Program-made: the position numbers and the translations under genes
NCBI GenBank assembly: GCA_029261555.1
Contig: JAJDBB010000122.1
Coordinates: 1 to 64,000 of the forward strand
Reading direction: 5' to 3'
Length of the DNA stretch: 64,000 bases
Source: Nitrospinaceae bacterium
GTDB taxonomy: Bacteria > Nitrospinota > Nitrospinia > Nitrospinales > JACRGP01
Shown here: positions 1-8,914 of the stretch, one piece after another
How the letters are laid out: every line of letters begins with the position of its first letter
Numbering within the stretch: position 1 is the first letter of the stretch
Notes under the pieces: model-generated
The model's input: the letters and a program-made list of their open reading frames with translations, nothing else
What the model was told of the DNA's origin: nothing
The model's database searches: none

Positions 1-217
1 TAAGGCGCAATGCTCAAGATTATCATCGCTATCTTGTACTGCGCCAGGTATTGAAAATACGCGCGCCCCAGGTCCTTTTGATCCAATCCAAAAAATTTAT
101 AATGGATTTTCGAAACAGGTCCTCGCAATGCGACCACCAGGATCGCGGAAATTTCTAGTACTGCAATATTTATCACTGATACCCAGCCAAAAACTCCGTG
201 AGCGTCTCTATAGTCAC
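1..217 (-). pseudogene. DUF6868-like small membrane protein, partial (runs off window start), apparent -1 frameshift
   Basis: Minus strand: SD-like GGAGG, then GTG ACT ATA GAG ACG CTC ACG GAG TTT (VTIETLTEF). Continuation GWVSVINIAVLEISAILVVALRGPVSKIHYKFFGLDQKDLGRAYFQYLAQYKIAMIILSIAP is in another frame. The switch falls at a 5-nt homopolymer (189-193). Confidence 0.55.
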
Positions 218-231
218 CTTTCGCGCCTCCT

Positions 232-393
232 GCCAGCGTGACGCTGGATCCAATAGATGCAACTAATACGGCAGGCGTTACGCGTGTGGGGGAGTCCGCA
301 ACTCAAAGACAATAACAAAAGCTCGGCAGGTAGGAGTTGGAGTGAAGTAAAACTTTTCAATCGCCAACCGTCGGGTCCAGCGGCGCGCTGGCC
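232..393. repeat. Dispersed palindrome-capped repeat, long form
   Basis: Left cap GCCAGCGTGACGCTGG, right cap CCAGCGGCGCGCTGGCC. Body aligns with 50471-50630 and 52045-52207 (..caatcgccaaccgtcgggtccagc). Confidence 0.75.
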
Positions 394-502
394 AGAAGAA
401 AAGGAAGCCGCTTAAAATCGTGTAGAATATATTGACCGGAGAGAGGCCAACGGTAAACCCAAATAGTTACTACCGCAATTTAACAGGTATGAGGATGAAA
501 TA

Positions 503-1207
503 ATGCGCACAGAATTTTTCAGTAAGGGAAGAATCGCCGGGACCGTGTGGTTGGTTTTGCTTGTTGTCGGGCTTCCGCATCAAAGCCGCGCCGTAGAAAT
601 AAGCGCTTATGGTCCCAACTTCTTTCAATTGGAGAAAGAGACTTATCTGTTCCATTACGATTGGACAATAGAGCAAGAGAAGAACTGGCTGAAGGGGGCC
701 ATGTGGTATCAATACAAAAAAACTCCTCCTTCCTACGCCAAATACAACCCCAAGAGATACTCTTACCTGCAGGACGCCGAAATAGTCGAGTTATTGGAAA
801 AGGCGACTTATACCACCAAACGGACGACGTTGACCGGCGCCTATGAGGAAGGGGGGCTCATGTATGTGCCTCTTCCGCACGATGGAATCCCGGAGCACAC
901 CTTGACCATGTACAGGGTGAAGGCGCTGACGGGAAAAGCCGCGGGCAAGGAAGGGTGGATTTATGAAACCCGCATTGGTTCTCGGGTGGATAAGCCGGAG
1001 AATCTGCCCGCCACGGAAGTTGACGAGGCAAAGGGTAAGTCACCGAACAAAAAGACCGCCCGTTATATGGTGAAGCTGAAGTCGGGCAAAAGAATCGTCA
1101 CCCGGTTTTATAAGGAAGCTGAAGGTACCGTGACTCTGAAGAAGGGCGGAAAAACTTTGAATTACCCGAAAAGCGAGATTGCCTCCGTCCAGAAACTGGG
1201 GAAGTGA
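503..1207 (+). CDS. Secreted hypothetical protein
   Basis: 234 aa ORF with N-terminal signal-peptide-like segment (GTVWLVLLVVGLPHQSRA). Confidence 0.65.
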   Translation: MRTEFFSKGRIAGTVWLVLLVVGLPHQSRAVEISAYGPNFFQLEKETYLFHYDWTIEQEKNWLKGAMWYQYKKTPPSYAKYNPKRYSYLQDAEIVELLEKATYTTKRTTLTGAYEEGGLMYVPLPHDGIPEHTLTMYRVKALTGKAAGKEGWIYETRIGSRVDKPENLPATEVDEAKGKSPNKKTARYMVKLKSGKRIVTRFYKEAEGTVTLKKGGKTLNYPKSEIASVQKLGK

Positions 1208-1236
1208 TTTTGAAAGCGTTCTAATCTAAAAAAATT

Positions 1237-1785
1237 TTGGAGGAATCCATAATGAAAATACGCACTTTGTTTTTTTCCTGCATGATTGTCATTTTTTTCG
1301 CGCAACCTCTTTGGGCCGACGCAGGCCATAAGAAGCCCTATATCGGTTCCGAGGCTTTTGAGCAGATGAAACAATTGATCGGCGAGTGGGAAGGTTCCAT
1401 GGACATGGGCAAGGGTCCCATGAAATTCAAGACGACTTACCGGCTGACCTCGGGGGGAAGCGCCATCGTGGAAACCGCGTTTGCGGGAATGCCGCATGAA
1501 ATGACGACGATCTATCACGACAATTCCAAACGCCAGTTGACGATGATCCATTATTGCGCGGAGCAAAACCAACCCAGAATGAATTTAATAAGCGCAGATA
1601 CCCGCCGCATTGCGATGGAGCTTTCGGCGGATTCGGATATCGACGTGGCGCATGAAAAACACATGCACGCGATCACTATCGAGTTTGAGGGAAAGGACCA
1701 AATGACTCAATACTTGACGCCCTTCGAAAATGGGCAAAAAAAGGACCTGGTGACGATTGCCTTAAAACGCCAACAAGCAATGTAG
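1237..1785 (+). CDS. DUF1579-like exported protein
   Basis: 182 aa; signal peptide; LIGEWEGSMDMGKGPMKFKTTYRLTSGGSAIVETAFAGMPHEMTTIYHDN pattern. Confidence 0.55.
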   Translation: MEESIMKIRTLFFSCMIVIFFAQPLWADAGHKKPYIGSEAFEQMKQLIGEWEGSMDMGKGPMKFKTTYRLTSGGSAIVETAFAGMPHEMTTIYHDNSKRQLTMIHYCAEQNQPRMNLISADTRRIAMELSADSDIDVAHEKHMHAITIEFEGKDQMTQYLTPFENGQKKDLVTIALKRQQAM

Positions 1786-2051
1786 GAAATATTCCTTTCG
1801 AAATAGTATTTTACGCTGAGGACGGTGAAAGGTTGAACCCTAAAAAAGCTTTGGTCGGTTTCCTCCACCTGTAAGGTGGTCTGCCTCTCCGGCGAGGAGT
1901 TATCCCGAAGCGTTGTTTCTTGACTTAAAAAAGAAAAGATCAGATCCGCGATTTGCCTAAAGGTATCCAAACGGGTAAATAGGAAGCGGTGGTTGTAGCT
2001 GATTGGAAAGTATTTCCCGGAAAACCTGAACCATCCAAGGAGCATATTGAA

Positions 2052-2414
2052 ATGATCAAATTTGTTATGTGTTTGCGCCGACGCTCTGATATGACTCGCG
2101 AGCAGTTTCAAGATTATTGGGTGAAAAAACACGGCCCTTTCTTTATGAAAAATGCCGCCGCTATGAGGGCCAAAAAATATGTGCAATCTATTACTTTAGA
2201 TACCCCTTTAAACGAAGGGCTAAGGAATTCGAGAGGCATGTTGCCAGAATATGACGGCTTGGCAGAGGTGTGGTTTGAATCAGAAGAAGATTTAATGGAG
2301 GCAATGAGTTCGCCGGAGGGGCAGAAGTTAAGCGCCGCGCTGCTGGAAGACGAGGGGAATTTTATCGATCACTCTAAATCTTCGGCATTCATTGTTAAGG
2401 AGCATGAGCTATAG
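2052..2414 (+). CDS. EthD domain-containing protein
   Basis: MIKFVMCLRRRSDMTREQFQDYWVKKHGPFF is the EthD signature; internal start chosen over ORF start 1989. Confidence 0.75.
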   Translation: MIKFVMCLRRRSDMTREQFQDYWVKKHGPFFMKNAAAMRAKKYVQSITLDTPLNEGLRNSRGMLPEYDGLAEVWFESEEDLMEAMSSPEGQKLSAALLEDEGNFIDHSKSSAFIVKEHEL

Positions 2415-2708
2415 GTAGCTGACTTTGTAGTGAATTTGAACAAAGTCATTTGGGAATGCAATTGCCTCTGATTTTTCCAGCCGTATGTCTTGGTTTATTT
2501 TACTAAACAGAGGCTTTCCTTCCCCTAGTAAAACGGGAACCTGCGTCAAGGTCATCTCATTGATAAGTTTAAGATTTAAAAATGCTTGAATAGTTTTACC
2601 ACCATCCACGTATGCATGTTTAAACCCTTCACCTTCTAATTGAGCAATCAATTCCAGCAAATCGCCTGAGTACATCGCTACTTTATCCTTTACAGGAGAA
2701 CTTAAAAC
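2409..2708 (-). pseudogene. Dihydrofolate reductase / RibD C-terminal family protein, 5'-truncated
   Basis: VLSSPVKDKVAMYSGDLLELIAQLEGEGFKHAYVDGGKTIQAFLNLKLINEMTLTQVPVLLGEGKPLF matches the C-terminal half of the family; homology stops at ~2708. Confidence 0.75.
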
Positions 2709-2819
2709 CTTCGAGCAGTTCAGCTATTGTTGAGGCACACTAAATTGGAAAGCGCTGTTGGCTATCTTGGTATCGAAGTAGACGATGCATTAGAGATGGC
2801 GGAACAGACAGAAGTTTGA
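2706..2819 (+). pseudogene. Tyrosine recombinase/integrase C-terminal remnant
   Basis: Codons 2706-2819 read NLRAVQLLLRHTKLESAVGYLGIEVDDALEMAEQTEV*, the integrase C-terminus (canonical LLGHTKLESTVRYLGIEVDDALE), with a stop codon just upstream. Confidence 0.8.
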
Positions 2820-3093
2820 TCAAAGCTAAGGATAGCGGCCTTTTTAAAAAAGGTCGTTATGCGGCAAAAACAGACATTATCAGAAATGATATTTATCGTA
2901 GACGGGTAAAAGTCCCAGGCTTTTGCATTTAAGTAATGTCCAACTTGCATAATCCATAATCTATTGGATTCTTTAAGGCTTCTTGGGCATTATCAAAGTA
3001 GCGAGGTTCTGCTTCATAGCAATCTGTAATAATCTCTTTTTTATAGTGCCAGAGTGGATAAGCGCCTTACCCACTGAATAGGAGCGAGAATTC

Positions 3094-4050
3094 ATGACTG
3101 ACCAACAGGCGCCAAGCGCTTGGCTAAATGTACCATCGACCTCTGGATTTCTTGCAGTCGGCAATTCTCACTCGATTTATTGGCGCTCTTTCGGCCATCC
3201 CGATGCGACGCCAGTTATTGCACTGCACGGTGGTCCTGGTTCCGGCTCAAATCCCCGACACTTAACGTTCTTCGACCCACAAATCCATCGGGTGATCATG
3301 TTCGATCAGCGCGGTACCGGGCAATCAACGCCGTCGGCCACTACGATTGAAAACACGTCGCAAGACTTACTAAATGATATCGAAAAACTGCGCCGCTACT
3401 TAAGCGTCGAGCGTTGGTTGGTCTTTGGTCTGTCCTGGGGAGCCTGTCTTGCATTGCTCTATAGTCAAAACCACCCACAGGTCAGTACTGGCTTGGTGCT
3501 GGCAGGGTTGTCAAATCGCCACGATCATCAGACCGCGTGGATACTTGAGGAACGTGCGCGGCTGTTGCCCGAACGTCACGAGGAGTTCCTGAAGGCGCTT
3601 GCTCCCGGCGACCGAGCTAATCCAATTGCAGCTTATTATCGAAAGAGTTTGTCTCCGGATCGAAAGAACCGGCTCGAGGCAACGTACGCCGTTTGGGCGC
3701 TGGAAGCCGACTTGGAAGGCCCGGAACCGCAAACGCTGCCGACGATGAGCCTCGATGAGATTGACGCGAGCATGGTCAACCGCGCGATGATTTACCTTCA
3801 CTACTGGGCGAACAAGACTTTTCTCCCACACGGTCATTTATTGATTAATCCGAGCGCGCTGATTGACCTGCCTGTGGTATTGGTTCACGGCGCTTCGGAC
3901 TGGATTTGCCCGCTAAGCGGCGCTCAGCGAGTGGTTGATTCGATCGAGGGTACTCAATTGATCGTTGTGCCGGGCGCAGGGCACTCGCCGTATAGCGCAG
4001 ACATGTTGCAAGCGCTGCGCGAATCTATAGTGGCCACAAGACAACAATAA
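3094..4050 (+). CDS. Alpha/beta hydrolase, proline iminopeptidase family
   Basis: HGGPGSGSNPRHLTFFDPQIHRVIMFDQRGTGQSTP and GLSWGACLAL motifs. Confidence 0.9.
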   Translation: MTDQQAPSAWLNVPSTSGFLAVGNSHSIYWRSFGHPDATPVIALHGGPGSGSNPRHLTFFDPQIHRVIMFDQRGTGQSTPSATTIENTSQDLLNDIEKLRRYLSVERWLVFGLSWGACLALLYSQNHPQVSTGLVLAGLSNRHDHQTAWILEERARLLPERHEEFLKALAPGDRANPIAAYYRKSLSPDRKNRLEATYAVWALEADLEGPEPQTLPTMSLDEIDASMVNRAMIYLHYWANKTFLPHGHLLINPSALIDLPVVLVHGASDWICPLSGAQRVVDSIEGTQLIVVPGAGHSPYSADMLQALRESIVATRQQ

Positions 4051-4320
4051 ACGCTCGATTAACGACTACCAATTCGTCGATGCGTTGACGCCTGACCTGC
4101 CCCCCTATAAATAAGTCCATGGTAAAACTCTTTTTCACATGAAGTGTCCGTGAGCTCTGTTGATGCCACAACGTCCGCTTTGGGTCGAGAGTGGACTTAA
4201 AATCAACGTAATCGAACGTCCGTTTTCCATACCAATTGTTACCGCACATTCAACGGTAAAATTAACAGACAACAGTTGAGCAATATTAAAAACATTATAT
4301 GAAGGAAGTGGAACCTTGGA

Positions 4321-4536
4321 ATGAAGAAAACGATAGGCTATACATTGCTTGTTTTATCATTCATTTTTTGGGTTGTCATTTTTCTGCTCCCTTTTTTGGA
4401 ATTATCAAAAGGGCAAATAGCCTTAGCGACCACATTTCTAATAATTGCAGGCGAGGCGGCATTCTTTGCATCCATTGCTTTATTGGGTAAAGAAGCTTGG
4501 GGACATATAAAAGCAATATTTAAACTAAAGAAATGA
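4321..4536 (+). CDS. Small two-TM protein, transporter-suffix-domain-like
   Basis: 71 aa, MKKTIGYTLLVLSFIFWVVIFLLPFLELSKGQ..IIAGEAAFFASIALLGKEAW; family recognised by eye. Confidence 0.6.
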   Translation: MKKTIGYTLLVLSFIFWVVIFLLPFLELSKGQIALATTFLIIAGEAAFFASIALLGKEAWGHIKAIFKLKK

Positions 4537-4576
4537 TTCAATAAAGTATCCGGATTGGGTCGTTTTTTTAGTCGAA

Positions 4577-5602
4577 TTACTTTTTACTTTGCGGCGATTG
4601 TGTGAGTACGATTTTGCCGATGCTTGAACCCGCTTCCAGTTGTTTGTGGGCCGTCATAATATTCTCTATGGATACTTCTCCAAAAGTTTCATTGAGCGTC
4701 GTTTTTATTTCGCCTGAATCGACAAGGTCGGCAATCGAATTAAGTAAATCATGTTGCTTGCCTCTATCGGCGGTTTTATACATGGATCGCGTGAACATGA
4801 ACTCCCAGACAAAACCGGCGCTTTTGGATTTCAATTCATCCAGATCGTGACTTTGCGTTGTTTCCACGATACTGCAAATCATTCCCTGCGGCGCGATCAA
4901 CTCCGACATGGTTTTGAAATGATCGTCGGTGTTGTTTAGACAAAAAATGTAATCCGGTTTGGCAAGAGACTTCTGTTTAAATTGCTCGTTCATATTCTCG
5001 TGGTGATTGACAACGACGTCCGCTCCCAGCGACAGGCACCACTGGCGACTCTCTTCACGCGAGGCGGTAGCGATCACCCGCAGGTTGGCAATTTTCTTTG
5101 CCAGCTGGATCGCAATCGAACCCACGCCGCCAGCGCCGCCAATAATAAGAATTTGTTTGTCCTTATCCACAGCGGGATTTATTTTCAGGCGATCAAAAAG
5201 CGCTTCCCAGGCGGTGATACTGGTCAGAGGTAAAGCCGCGGCCTCTGAAAAGTCTAAGGATTTGGGCATACGACCTGCAATATGTTCGTCTACCAATTGA
5301 TGCGAAGCATTGCTGCCGCCTCGAGTGATATCCCCTGCGTAAAAAACGCGGTCTCCCGTTTTAAATCGGCTGACTTTTTCGCCTACGGATTCGACAACGC
5401 CGGCGGCGTCCCAACCAAGAATCCGCGGCGGATTCTGTGCGTCCTCGATTTTTTGACGAACCTTGTAGTCAACCGGATTAACAGATACAGCCTCAATTTT
5501 TACCAGCAAATCGTGGTCTTTGGGTTCGGGCGTTTGTTGTTCGAACTCGACAAAAGAACCCGTTTTTGTATCTGTATTAAATTGATAGCCAATCGCTTTC
5601 AT
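4577..5602 (-). CDS. Zinc-type alcohol dehydrogenase-like / quinone oxidoreductase family protein
   Basis: GWDAAGVVESVGEKVSRFKTGDRVFYAG and IIGGAGGVGSIAIQLAK motifs (MDR superfamily). Confidence 0.9.
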   Translation of the reverse strand: MKAIGYQFNTDTKTGSFVEFEQQTPEPKDHDLLVKIEAVSVNPVDYKVRQKIEDAQNPPRILGWDAAGVVESVGEKVSRFKTGDRVFYAGDITRGGSNASHQLVDEHIAGRMPKSLDFSEAAALPLTSITAWEALFDRLKINPAVDKDKQILIIGGAGGVGSIAIQLAKKIANLRVIATASREESRQWCLSLGADVVVNHHENMNEQFKQKSLAKPDYIFCLNNTDDHFKTMSELIAPQGMICSIVETTQSHDLDELKSKSAGFVWEFMFTRSMYKTADRGKQHDLLNSIADLVDSGEIKTTLNETFGEVSIENIMTAHKQLEAGSSIGKIVLTQSPQSKK

Positions 5603-5706
5603 TTCTTTACCAACTCCTCATGAAATGGGTAATCCGTGTAACCTTCTGACCCGCCTCCGCCAAGTAACGTGCGAGTATTGATAGTTTCATTCAAAGGAAA
5701 AATATC
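5599..5706 (-). pseudogene. NADH:flavin oxidoreductase / old yellow enzyme C-terminal remnant
   Basis: Minus strand reads DIFPLNETINTRTLLGGGGSEGYTDYPFHEELVKK*; the GGGxEGYTDYP tail is characteristic. Its stop overlaps the ADH start (ATGA). Confidence 0.7.
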
Positions 5707-5759
5707 TTAAACCCGTTTGGGATAGTGCGGAATAGCCCGAAAACAATTTTCGTTGTCAA

Positions 5760-5835
5760 GCCTGCGGCCTGGCCGGCGAAGGCGCCGGGGCCGCCAGGCG
5801 TAACTTGCACGGAAAAGCTATACGGCGAATGTCTC
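5760..5835. repeat. Degenerate dispersed palindromic repeat
   Basis: GGCCTGGCCGGCGAAGGCGCCGGGGCCGCCAGGCGTAACTTGCACGGAAAAGCTATACGG: caps plus a body fragment shared with 52045 (gtaaggaaaagctacagg). Confidence 0.45.
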
Positions 5836-6239
5836 TATTGTCATCGTTAGCGCCTCCTGAGTTTTTCCGTTGACCAGATTATTTAATTGCGGCTAATAGC
5901 TAATTCATTTTAACTCGCATCCGCGGAACCAGACCCAATGCCCTTGTTGCAAAATCGGTCTTTTGTGGCCGAATGGAGGATCAGATCGGCGTTATTCGAT
6001 TAATTCGTTTTCCAATTAGAAATTTACTCGTAAACCCGAAATTTTCTTTGTGGAAAATAGAAAATTTTCTATAATACTTTTTTCAAATTTGAGATGGATT
6101 TCCGTTCCCTGGGGAAAATGCGCATACTCGCATTGAGCTTGGATCTACGAATTCGTGCGTGAATAGTCCTCCCTTTTGATACGGTTGTTCTATTAATGAA
6201 TCCGCTTTTAATACCTAAAGAAAACTGAAAGATATTGCC

Positions 6240-6959
6240 ATGAAATACATCTATGGAATTTTAACCGGCCTTATAGCTCTATTCGTAATTGTACCCGTTG
6301 TCTCCGCAGTCGACAGCAAAGCTTATAGTATGAATGATGACTGGCAAGCATGCAGCGCTAAAGGAATCAAAGATTCTCAGAAGCTGAAAGCTTGTATCAC
6401 TTATCCTGACACGGGGCAGAGTTTTGAAACCTGTGAAAATTCGCCTAAGGCGATCTATTTTGTGCGACACGGGGAAAAGCGGTATAGAGATATCACTGGG
6501 CATAATAATGAACCTGAATATACTCTGAGCGCCGTTGGCCAAAAGATGGCGCAACACCTTGCAAGTATCTTTGAGCCAATACCCGTTAAAATAATTTACG
6601 CCAACGACGCTACCCGGGTGCGGCAGACGGCGTGTCCCCTAATGAGAAGCAAGAAGGTGGAACGTAGGATAGTTTGTAAGAGTGAAACTAAAAGCGAGCG
6701 GTTTCTGCTAGGCGCCCTTTGCAAGGCCCACAAGAATGAAGTCGTTGTGGTCGTAGGTCACGCCAAAACGATAAGAGAAATGCTCATAAACTTGAAAGCA
6801 ATCCATCCTATTTATGACCTTAAGATAGAATTAGGAAAGCTTTATAAGGTCACTTTCCAAGATGGGATAGGAACCTTAGAGCAACCGCATATTCCTTATT
6901 GGAAATGTGAAAATTTGGCTTGCTCGGAAAATGGCGCTATGAGGGTGGAGTTGAAATAA
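6240..6959 (+). CDS. Histidine phosphatase family protein, exported
   Basis: Signal peptide; IYFVRHGEKRY (RHG motif); VVVVGHAKTIREML second catalytic His. Confidence 0.85.
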   Translation: MKYIYGILTGLIALFVIVPVVSAVDSKAYSMNDDWQACSAKGIKDSQKLKACITYPDTGQSFETCENSPKAIYFVRHGEKRYRDITGHNNEPEYTLSAVGQKMAQHLASIFEPIPVKIIYANDATRVRQTACPLMRSKKVERRIVCKSETKSERFLLGALCKAHKNEVVVVVGHAKTIREMLINLKAIHPIYDLKIELGKLYKVTFQDGIGTLEQPHIPYWKCENLACSENGAMRVELK

Positions 6960-7201
6960 TTCCTGTTACCCGTTAATTCTAAACAGCGCTCTCAGTGCGG
7001 GGACATATAGAATTCGGGTTTTGCCCGGCCCTCAGCTCCACCGCTCCGCGTGGGGCGAGTTTGGTTGCGGCGGGTAATATTTTCTGGAATGGGTTCGAAA
7101 ATTCAATCGAAGAAGGGATTAATCCCTCATGCCCTTTCCACCCTTCAACGAGGGATTTTAACGAAGCGGGTAAATCCTTAAGCTCTAATAAAAAATGGCG
7201 A

Positions 7202-8119
7202 TCAATGCGTCTCTTTTTTCGAAGATTTTTCCTTAATCGAAATCACCCGGTAAGAAACGCTTAGACAAAGCACCAATAGCCCATACATCAAAACATCCGT
7301 TGCATGCTCGGAAGAAAGAGAATAGATCAGTATTTTCCTGATCAATGCCGCAATGGCAAGCGTAATAAACGCTTCCAGAGCAAAGCTACCGCCACGCAGG
7401 TGTTTCATTTCATCATTAATTAATTCAATCGCCGCCCATAGGATCAATAGACTGCCCAATGTAGTCAAAATCCCCTTTTCTATATTGGTCTCCCCGGAAA
7501 CCAATAAATAAACGTCATATCCGAACAATCCAATTGCAAAAAAGGCCACCATCACCAAAGCGCCCGCCAACAAATAATTAAAATACGAGCTGACCTTTTT
7601 CAAAAAACCCAGTAAACCTTTTTCAATTTTAGAGAGGGATAAAAAGCGGCTCAATTCCTCCTCTCGATAGGAACAGGTCAATACATCCAAGTTGATATCG
7701 ATTATTCTTTCAACCGCTTTGATCCTGTCTGTCAGATTTGAATCGTCCTGATACTTTTTTTGAACGCAACCAAGGACAAAAACACGGACAAAATTGAATG
7801 CCGCATTCACATAATGCGTAGGAAGCCCCAATCTGACGTGGACCTCGCCAATCTTATAAAGTTTCATAAAATAAGAAATATCATAAGTCCCGCTAAACAG
7901 ATCCAGGTACCATTGCCGGATCATGCCTCTGTGACGGGCGATTACCTTTTCATCATTTAGAAACTCCGCCGATTGTTCAAATTTAAAAATAAATTTATAG
8001 AACTCGTCTAAAAATGTATCGACACATGATTCCAACTCCGGCCTCATCTGCAAAAGAAATTTCTCGTCAGAATTGGTAAAGCAATAGTTGGACTTTATTT
8101 CATCACATTGTTTTGGCAT
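7202..8119 (-). CDS. Protoglobin-domain protein fused to PsiE-like membrane domain
   Basis: N-terminus ..YKIGEVHVRLGLPTHYVNAAFNFVR resembles the F-helix/proximal His of globin-coupled sensors; C-terminus has four TM segments with FALEAFITLAIAALIRKILIYSL (PsiE-like). Confidence 0.75.
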   Translation of the reverse strand: MPKQCDEIKSNYCFTNSDEKFLLQMRPELESCVDTFLDEFYKFIFKFEQSAEFLNDEKVIARHRGMIRQWYLDLFSGTYDISYFMKLYKIGEVHVRLGLPTHYVNAAFNFVRVFVLGCVQKKYQDDSNLTDRIKAVERIIDINLDVLTCSYREEELSRFLSLSKIEKGLLGFLKKVSSYFNYLLAGALVMVAFFAIGLFGYDVYLLVSGETNIEKGILTTLGSLLILWAAIELINDEMKHLRGGSFALEAFITLAIAALIRKILIYSLSSEHATDVLMYGLLVLCLSVSYRVISIKEKSSKKETH

Positions 8120-8330
8120 ATTAATTTCCGGTAGCGATTGATGTTGCGCCGCTTATTTTACCAGCTCAGAAAAATAGTTATGCGACTTTTTTAGCTAGGG
8201 TGGACCCAGTAGACGTAACTAATATGGGGATGCAACGAGCTTGGGAGTAATTGTCGACGAGATTTCGAACCGGGAACTAACCGAAGCGTTGAGAGAAGTT
8301 TGTCCGCAGTAGAGAGAGCTACAGCATATT

Positions 8331-8349
8331 CGCCCTCCGCGGAGGAGCC
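8331..8349. repeat. Class II palindrome (CGCCCTCCGCGGAGGAGCC)
   Basis: Near-identical to 63774-63795 (tattcgccctctgcggaggag). Confidence 0.6.
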
Positions 8350-8622
8350 AGGAAAGCGTCTGGAGGCAATGCTTGATACGCAATCGCTCCAAGCATGTAG
8401 CGTTCTCCGTATAAGCCGCGCCAATTTCCTTCCACCCGGGGGGTGGTGGCGCTCATAGACGGAGAATGTTCAAACCGCCTCTTAGTATCCAAAAAAGAAC
8501 TGGATATCGCCGAGGAGCATCTGCCCCTCTGGCGAAGAGTGGTGCAATTAACGGAGCGTGTTCGAACCAAACCAATGGAACGTTGCCCGTCGTCAGCAAT
8601 TTCCATCCACCCGGGTGGGTGG

Positions 8623-8709
8623 TGGTGCCGAGGGCCGGACTCGAACCGGCACGGGGTTACCCCCGAGGGATTTTAAGTCCCTTGCGTCTACCAGTTCCGC
8701 CACCCCGGC
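8623..8709 (-). tRNA. tRNA-Leu (anticodon TAA), CCA encoded
   Basis: Minus strand GCCGGGGTGGCGGAACTGGTAGACGCAAGGGACTTAAAATCCCTCGGGGGTAACCCCGTGCCGGTTCGAGTCCGGCCCTCGGCACCA; 7-bp acceptor stem (one G-T), long variable arm, T-loop GGTTCGAGTCC. Confidence 0.97.
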
Positions 8710-8914
8710 TGGGTTGGTAAGTTTCTTCTTTACGGGTCTGGTCTTTCGGTCCCGAATGGTAGCAGGATTTTTTTAAAAATCAACTTGCTCGTTTGCTCGC
8801 CGACTCGTTTACCCGTTTAACCCGCTCCACCCTCCTTTCCTTGAATTTCCCGCCCGAAAACTGCGACAATGTCTTTCTTGTCCATTTGCCCGATCCCCTA
8901 ACGAAATTGTTCGC

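Noticed and set aside
2000-5700. Integron gene-cassette array
   Set aside because: Cassette-like mix of unrelated genes, but no convincing attC sites (RYYYAAC/GTTRRRY pairs) or integron-type integrase; the recombinase remnant is of another type.
8191-8776. Several overlapping ORFs around the tRNA
   Set aside because: They read through the tRNA-Leu gene and repeat palindromes; translations such as GAEGRTRTGTGLPP are typical tRNA artefacts.
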